NCBI GenBank assembly: GCA_947462425.1
Contig: CANHPI010000065.1
Location: forward strand, 1-10,834
Direction of reading: 5' to 3'
Origin: Bacteroidota bacterium
GTDB taxonomy: Bacteria > Bacteroidota > Bacteroidia > B-17B0 > B-17BO
Length of the DNA stretch: 10,834 nucleotides
Of this stretch, positions 6,722-10,834 are shown piece by piece. How positions within the stretch are numbered: position 1 is the stretch's first letter; each line of letters starts with the position of its first letter. Position numbers and translations under genes: made by a program. Below the pieces are notes generated by a model. The model had not been told where the DNA came from, did not search any database, and saw only the letters and a program-made list of their open reading frames with translations.

Positions 6722-8050
6722 ATGAGCAAAATATTAATAATAGGCGCTGGTCGCTCGTCATCAAGTTTAATCGATTATTTTTTATCGAATGCAAAAACAT
6801 TTTCCTGGCATATAACAATTGCTGATGCAAATAAAAAGGCGGTGGAATCTAAAATCAGCAATTATAAAGAGGTTGCTATAGCAGTTGAATTTGATGTGAA
6901 TAATGTTGCACTAAGAGAAGATCTAATTAAACAATCAGATTTTGTTGTTTCCATGTTGCCTGCATTTATGCATGGTGATGTTGCAAGAGATTGTGTGCGT
7001 TTAGGAAAACATATTGCAACCGCAAGTTACGTAAGTCAGGATATGAAAGACTTAGATGCCGAAGCAAAACAAAAAAATCTGATATTATTAAATGAGTGTG
7101 GTTTAGATCCCGGTATTGATCATGCTTCGGCAATGAAAGTAATTCATGAGATTCACGAAAAAGGTGGAAAAATAACTAGCTTTAAATCGTTTTGTGGCGG
7201 TTTAGTTGCGCCCGAAAGTAATGATAATCCGTGGGGTTATAAATTTAGTTGGAATCCACGTAATGTTATTTTAGCAGGGCAGGGCACAGCTCAGTTTATA
7301 GAAGAAGGTAAATTAAAATTCATACCATATAATCGTATTTATACTCAAACAGAAACAATAGAAGTTGAAGGTTACGGTAAATTTGATGCTTATGCTAATA
7401 GAGATAGTATTGGTTATAAAGAACCTTATGGATTAAACGAAGCCAATACGATGTTGCGTGGCACTTTAAGAATGCCAGGTTATTGTAAGGCATGGAATGT
7501 ATTTGTAAAATTAGGTTTAACGGATGATACTTATAAAATTAAAAATGCCAATTCACTAACGTATACCGATTTAATAGAATCTTTTTTACCGAAAGGAAAT
7601 GGCTCAGTAAAAGAAAAATTAGTTGCCTTTATGGGAACTGATATGGATGCTGAGGTTATTGTTAAATTGGAATATTTAGAATTATTCTCTCATAAACCTA
7701 TTCAATTAAAAGAAGCATCTCCTGCCGAGTTATTACAACATTTATTGGAAGATAAATGGTTATTGAAAGCTGGTGATAAAGATATGATTGTGATGCAGCA
7801 TCAATTTGAATATGAATTGAACGGAACTAAAAAGAAATTAAATTCTTCGTTAGTGGTTGTTGGTGATGATGAGATACACACGGCGATGGCCAAAACAGTA
7901 GGATTGCCCTTAGCAATTTCTATAAAGAATTTCTTAACCGGTAAATTTAAATTATATGGTGTTCAAATTCCTATTGTAAAAGAAATATACGAGCCAATGC
8001 TTTCTGAGTTAGAAAGGCTGAATATTATTTTTACTGAGAAAGAGGGGTAA
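6722..8050 (+). CDS. Saccharopine dehydrogenase, L-glutamate-forming (LYS9-type saccharopine reductase)
   Basis: A 442-residue cytoplasmic enzyme, close in length to yeast Lys9. The family interconverts saccharopine with glutamate plus 2-aminoadipate semialdehyde using NAD(P). Residues 4-20 form the Rossmann beta-alpha unit (ILIIGAGRSSSSL). Family blocks follow: SMLP (77-80), NECGLDPGIDH (124-134), FCGGLVAPE with NPW (157-171), RGTLRMPGYC (246-255) and IVMQHQFEYE (356-365). I chose ATG 6722 because the glycine motif then begins at residue 8, as in relatives. The longer frame from TTG 6680 adds 14 basic, hydrophobic residues unlike the family and overlaps the promoter. Bacteroidota usually make lysine by the diaminopimelate route, so a role in lysine degradation is the better inference. 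No lysine-ketoglutarate reductase partner is in the window. It diverges from the DUF4476 cluster. Confidence 0.9.
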   Translation: MSKILIIGAGRSSSSLIDYFLSNAKTFSWHITIADANKKAVESKISNYKEVAIAVEFDVNNVALREDLIKQSDFVVSMLPAFMHGDVARDCVRLGKHIATASYVSQDMKDLDAEAKQKNLILLNECGLDPGIDHASAMKVIHEIHEKGGKITSFKSFCGGLVAPESNDNPWGYKFSWNPRNVILAGQGTAQFIEEGKLKFIPYNRIYTQTETIEVEGYGKFDAYANRDSIGYKEPYGLNEANTMLRGTLRMPGYCKAWNVFVKLGLTDDTYKIKNANSLTYTDLIESFLPKGNGSVKEKLVAFMGTDMDAEVIVKLEYLELFSHKPIQLKEASPAELLQHLLEDKWLLKAGDKDMIVMQHQFEYELNGTKKKLNSSLVVVGDDEIHTAMAKTVGLPLAISIKNFLTGKFKLYGVQIPIVKEIYEPMLSELERLNIIFTEKEG

Positions 8051-8112
8051 AAGCGAATTCAAATTAGTATAGATTATTAGATACTTTATTTTTGTTAATG
8101 ATTCGTTAACAG

Positions 8113-8138
8113 TTGAGGATTTATTTTTTTTACATTTG
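8113..8138 (+). promoter_or_regulatory. Predicted promoter of the T9SS cargo gene
   Basis: TACATTTG (8131-8138) is an exact TAnnTTTG match, 18 bases before the ATG at 8157. TTG at 8113-8115 could serve as the -33 element, but the 15-base spacer is short. The leader would be a short A-rich stretch (ctaaaaaataagtt) with no Shine-Dalgarno sequence, as is usual in this phylum. Confidence 0.5.
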
Positions 8139-8156
8139 TAATCTAAAAAATAAGTT

Positions 8157-9557
8157 ATGATAAAAAAACTACTTTCTATTGCATTAATATGTTCTGCATT
8201 TATTGCATATTCTCAAACCTTTACTGCAACGTATGATTTTGCAGCAACTTCAACAGTGTCAGGAACAACTGATCCCACACCAAGCCCTACTGTTAGTGGA
8301 ATAACTTGTGGCTCTTTTGTGGCTGTAGGCACTCCTTCCACAAATCCAAATGCTGGAGGGCGTTTTTCTTTTGTTGGTTGGCCAACGGGAGCTGTAAATG
8401 GCGCTACTACTTATTCTAGTATGACGGGTTCCATTAGTCCGTCACAATATTATGAAGTAACATTAACACCAATAAATGGTTATACTGTAACCATAAATAC
8501 AATTGGGTTTAAATTTCAACGTTCTTCAACAGGTGTTAAAAGTTACGCTGTTAGATCTAGTTTAGATGCTTATAACGCTAATTTGCCAGCTTCTGTTACT
8601 TCTGGCACAAACATCATTGTAGCGGGCACTAATGAATTTTTTATTGTCCCTGATATAAGTTCGTTCTATTTAGGAAGCTTGGTTGATTTAGCTGCTACTT
8701 CATTTAGTTTTACAACTGCAACGTCTTTCCGTTTTTATGGATGGAATAGCGAAGCATCAGGCGGAACGTTTAGTATAGATGATGTTGTCATAGATGGTTC
8801 TGTTACAGGTGGTACACTTCCTTGCGCTCCTGCATCAATTTCCGCTATTACTGGTAATGCTCCAATATGTGCAGGTCAAACTTTAAATCTAGGTTCAACT
8901 GTTTTGGGCGATGCGCCTTTTACTTATACATGGACAGGTGCTGGAACCATTGTTTCACCAAATGTATCAAGCACTGCTATTAATGGAGCAACCTCAAGCG
9001 ATTATACTTTAACAGTTGCAAACTCTTGCGGTACAGCAACATCTGTAGTAACCACAACGGTTAACACTTTACCTGTAGTTACTTTAAGTACAGCATCTAT
9101 TAACCTACAATGTGTAACTATAAACAGCGTAACGTTAGATGGCGGTAGTCCTTTAAATGGTATTTATAGTGGTAACGGCGTAACTGCCGGTGTTTTTAGT
9201 CCAGCCACTGTTGGTGTTGGAACATATACCATTACATATACGTTTACTGATGCAAATAATTGTTCTAATTCGGCTTCAGATAATATAACGGTTGATGCCT
9301 GTACAGGTATTCAGGTTTTAAAGACAGAGTCGTTTACTATTTATCCAAATCCATCAAATGGTGTTGTTGTTATAAATGCACCTATTTTTCCTGCAAAGGT
9401 TAATTTATTTGATGTAAATGGCAAATTAGTTATTTCTCAAAATATCACAGCTATGGAATCGCTTCTTGATTTATCAAAAGTTGTAAATGGTATTTATCAG
9501 TTAACTATTACAACAGAACAAAAATCATTTAATTATAAAATAATGATCAATAAATAA
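8157..9557 (+). CDS. T9SS-exported multidomain protein with type A sorting domain
   Basis: A 466-residue secreted protein. Residues 1-20 are a signal peptide (ending AYSQ). Residues 21-216 form a beta-sandwich-like domain of unknown ligand, ending SIDDVVIDG, a pattern common in jelly-roll domains of Bacteroidota surface proteins. Residues 222-304 are an Ig/PKD-like domain (APICAGQ, FTYTW, SCGTA). Residues 305-381 are a second Ig-like module with DGGSPLNGIYSGNGV and YTITYTFTDANNC. Residues 390-466 are a T9SS type A sorting domain (TIGR04183-like): YPNPSNG (396-402), VNLFDVNGKLV, NGIYQLTI and a final lysine. Family knowledge: this tail directs passage through the type IX system and is usually removed at the surface. 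No catalytic motif is seen, so an adhesive or structural role is inferred. It has its own promoter and a strong terminator, so it is probably a single-gene unit. Confidence 0.9.
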   Translation: MIKKLLSIALICSAFIAYSQTFTATYDFAATSTVSGTTDPTPSPTVSGITCGSFVAVGTPSTNPNAGGRFSFVGWPTGAVNGATTYSSMTGSISPSQYYEVTLTPINGYTVTINTIGFKFQRSSTGVKSYAVRSSLDAYNANLPASVTSGTNIIVAGTNEFFIVPDISSFYLGSLVDLAATSFSFTTATSFRFYGWNSEASGGTFSIDDVVIDGSVTGGTLPCAPASISAITGNAPICAGQTLNLGSTVLGDAPFTYTWTGAGTIVSPNVSSTAINGATSSDYTLTVANSCGTATSVVTTTVNTLPVVTLSTASINLQCVTINSVTLDGGSPLNGIYSGNGVTAGVFSPATVGVGTYTITYTFTDANNCSNSASDNITVDACTGIQVLKTESFTIYPNPSNGVVVINAPIFPAKVNLFDVNGKLVISQNITAMESLLDLSKVVNGIYQLTITTEQKSFNYKIMINK

Positions 9558-9576
9558 TTAGTAAAATTAATAAATA

Positions 9577-9612
9577 AAAAAAGGCTTTGTTAAACTTAAC
9601 AAAGCCTTTTTT
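9577..9612. terminator. Bidirectional intrinsic terminator
   Basis: A perfect 17-base inverted repeat: the arms 9577-9593 and 9596-9612 are exact reverse complements, with the core GGCTTTGTT / AACAAAGCC and two bases between. In practice the innermost pairs would open into a larger loop. The hairpin is flanked by A7 on the left and T6 on the right, so both strands give a stem followed by U residues. It starts 19 bases after the stop of the T9SS gene and lies about 150 bases downstream of the ruvX stop on the other strand, so it can serve both convergent genes. Confidence 0.9.
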
Positions 9613-9668
9613 GTATCTAGTCATTACCAGATAACAAAGTAATCACAATCAATAGAAGATCACTATAT

Positions 9669-9752
9669 TTAGTTTTTTATAAGGTTTTTAATTTCAAAAA
9701 ATGAGTTTACCTTGCCTTTTTTAGATTGCATCGTTGCTAGATAAGCTTCTTG
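9669..9752 (-). other. Short open frame downstream of ruvX, possible gene remnant or small ORF
   Basis: Between the terminator and ruvX, one minus-strand frame is open from 9752 to a TAA at 9669. It contains an ATG at 9731 that gives a 20-codon peptide (starts MQSKKGKVNSFF). The whole frame is rich in lysine and charged residues (EAYLATMQSKKGK) and reads like the end of a protein. I recognise no family. It could be a gene remnant, a tiny downstream gene, or chance. The rest of 9613-9762 shows nothing else. Confidence 0.15.
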
Positions 9753-9762
9753 CTATGAACGT

Positions 9763-10179
9763 TTATTTATCCATAAAACTCAAATAATCCTGTAAAATAA
9801 TCGTAGCACTAACCATGTCAACAGTGTCTTTATTAGCTCGGGCTTTCTTTTTTAAACCGCCCATTAACATCGCTTGATGAGCTAAGGAAGTTGTAAAGCG
9901 CTCATCATAACGGGTAATTTTGATATTTGGAAATTTACGTATTAAATGTGTTACAAATGGGTCAATATAGCGGGCACTATCCGAGGCTTCATTTTGTAAG
10001 GTTTTTGGTTCTCCAACTACAATACATTCAACGTTTTCTTTATTTAAATAAACCTCTAAGTAAGCAATTAAATCTTTACTGTGAACTGTGGTTAAACCTG
10101 ATGCAATAATTTGTAAAGGATCTGTTACCGCTAAGCCAACTCGTTTGCTTCCGTAATCTATTGCTAAAATTCTTGCCAT
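9763..10179 (-). CDS. ruvX: RuvX/YqgF family putative pre-16S rRNA nuclease / Holliday junction resolvase-like protein
   Basis: A 138-residue cytoplasmic protein of the usual YqgF length, with an RNase H-like fold. The first strand carries DYGSKRVGLAVTD with acidic D8. VVGEPKTLQNEAS (about 54-66) is the second family block. YDERFTT (91-97) supplies E93, and KDTVDMVSATIILQDYL (117-133) supplies the last acidic residue, D121. D8, E93 and D121 are the expected metal-binding set, so the enzyme should be active. In E. coli the YqgF protein is essential and takes part in maturation of the 16S rRNA 5' end; a role in Holliday junction resolution was proposed from structure. The start at 10179 places the motif at the family's usual position. 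It is a lone minus-strand gene facing the T9SS gene; I see no consensus -7 box upstream. Confidence 0.95.
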   Translation of the reverse strand: MARILAIDYGSKRVGLAVTDPLQIIASGLTTVHSKDLIAYLEVYLNKENVECIVVGEPKTLQNEASDSARYIDPFVTHLIRKFPNIKITRYDERFTTSLAHQAMLMGGLKKKARANKDTVDMVSATIILQDYLSFMDK

Positions 10180-10323
10180 TAGGTAAAGTTAGGTATTTTG
10201 TTTAGAAAAAAAGAATATAAAATGTTGACCTTAAATTAGCTAAAAATAAATTAAACTTTAAATAGATAGTATCGATAAGCCTTGTATTAATTTTATAAAA
10301 TGTTAAATAACTTAAAAAAGAAA

Positions 10324-10343
10324 GATAGTGAAATTACACTGTC
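10324..10343. promoter_or_regulatory. Imperfect palindrome, possible operator
   Basis: GATAGTG and CACTGTC flank a 6-base AT spacer; the arms pair at six of seven positions. The site lies 21 bases upstream of the -7 box at 10365, so it overlaps where the -33 element should be. That is a typical repressor position. No regulator gene is nearby to support it. Confidence 0.25.
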
Positions 10344-10364
10344 TCAAAAAGTGATTTTTATTAT

Positions 10365-10372
10365 TAACTTTG
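10365..10372 (+). promoter_or_regulatory. Predicted -7 box for the gene at 10443
   Basis: TAACTTTG is an exact match to TAnnTTTG. It would give a leader of about 60-65 bases before the ATG at 10443, longer than at the other genes here. No clear TTG is present at the -33 position. The leader (about 10379-10442) is AT-rich and shows no hairpin that I can defend. Confidence 0.45.
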
Positions 10373-10442
10373 GTATGTAGCTAGCTCTAAATTTAGTTAT
10401 TGCAATTTTAGTTAAATTATAAAATCATAAAAAGTATTTAGC

Positions 10443-10834
10443 ATGAAAAAATTTATTTTTATTTTATTGATAGTTTTGTTTTCAGTTAACTTAGGTTTTT
10501 CACAAGATTATAATCCTACCGCAAATACCAATAATATAAGCTATGACTTAAATCCATTGTATTCGCATGCAATTAAAAAAGATAAATTAGTCAATGTTAA
10601 AACTATAGGTGATATTATACCCCAATATCCTTATAATTGGATACATAGTTATGTGTCTGTTGAATTTTCGATGACTTGTGGAGGAAAATTAATTAAAGTA
10701 GTTGGCACTAATGATAAATTAAATACAGATCTGCAAAAAATGTTACCATTAGTTGATCTTGGTTCTGAGATAGTTATTAATGTTTATTATAAAACAAAAA
10801 ACCCTGTTACTAATATCCTTGAAGATAGTAAAAT
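10443..10834 (+). CDS. Secreted protein of unknown function, 3' end outside window
   Basis: 130 codons are visible from ATG 10443 to the right edge with no stop. Residues 1-21 form a clear signal peptide (MKKF, a hydrophobic core, then GFSQ). The mature part begins asparagine-rich, then has a probable beta-rich domain at about residues 70-120 (SYVSVEFSMTCGGKLIKVVG, then DLGSEIVINVYYKTKN). There is one cysteine in the visible mature part, and it is not at a lipobox position, so this is not a lipoprotein. The domain faintly recalls N-terminal regions of Bacteroidota periplasmic or outer-membrane proteins, but I cannot assign a family. The ATG is the natural start because the signal peptide begins there; no Shine-Dalgarno sequence precedes it. 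Confidence 0.8.
   Translation, partial: MKKFIFILLIVLFSVNLGFSQDYNPTANTNNISYDLNPLYSHAIKKDKLVNVKTIGDIIPQYPYNWIHSYVSVEFSMTCGGKLIKVVGTNDKLNTDLQKMLPLVDLGSEIVINVYYKTKNPVTNILEDSK

Noticed and set aside
8094..8110. GTTAA repeated with a terminal GTTAAC upstream of the T9SS gene
   Set aside because: The five-base match in AT-rich DNA is easily due to chance, and no regulator or second copy supports it.
9927..10109. Plus-strand frame of 60 codons
   Set aside because: It is antisense to ruvX, whose catalytic motifs are intact.
1..10834. Defence system, mobile element, toxin-antitoxin pair or biosynthetic cluster
   Set aside because: No recombinase, transposase, nuclease-helicase pair, reverse transcriptase, toxin-antitoxin layout or terminal inverted repeats were found. 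All substantial frames are explained by surface, transport, metabolic or housekeeping genes.

Overview
This is an AT-rich stretch of a Bacteroidota chromosome, most likely Flavobacteriales or a close relative. The evidence is a secreted protein with a type IX secretion (T9SS) type A C-terminal sorting domain, large Ig-like repeat proteins, DUF4476 domains, near-consensus Bacteroidota -7 promoter boxes (TAnnTTTG), and starts without Shine-Dalgarno sequences. No rRNA, tRNA, insertion sequence, phage gene or CRISPR array was seen. No stretch longer than 300 bases lacks a gene.

Layout. Positions 1-4142 (minus strand) hold the first 1380 codons of a very large secreted protein that runs off the left edge. 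It has a signal peptide, an N-terminal domain, a glycine-rich region of about 320 residues, one distinct Ig-like domain, and then eleven Ig-like repeats of 69-71 residues. Upstream on the same strand is a tight three-gene cluster, read from 6669 down to 4225. It encodes a secreted protein with two DUF4476-like domains, a small DUF423 membrane protein and an EamA/DMT transporter. Gaps are 1 base and then a 4-base ATGA overlap, so the three are probably one transcript.

A 52-base divergent spacer (6670-6721) separates this cluster from a plus-strand LYS9-type saccharopine dehydrogenase (reductase). The spacer carries one -7-like box for each direction, almost touching. Next on the plus strand is a T9SS cargo protein with its own promoter. 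It ends at a long perfect hairpin (9577-9612) that can terminate transcription both ways. From the other side comes ruvX/yqgF on the minus strand. A 263-base spacer with a good -7 box and a possible operator then leads to the start of a secreted protein of unknown function, cut by the right edge.

How the genes fit together. The window mixes housekeeping genes (ruvX, amino-acid metabolism, small membrane proteins) with surface proteins exported by Sec and, at least in one case, T9SS. I see no defence, mobile or biosynthetic system. The most unusual feature is the repeat architecture of the giant protein. Its Ig-like units fall into three classes (A, B, C) in strict rotation, giving an exact 209-residue (627 bp) higher-order repeat. 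The last visible unit is a B/C hybrid that departs from the register.
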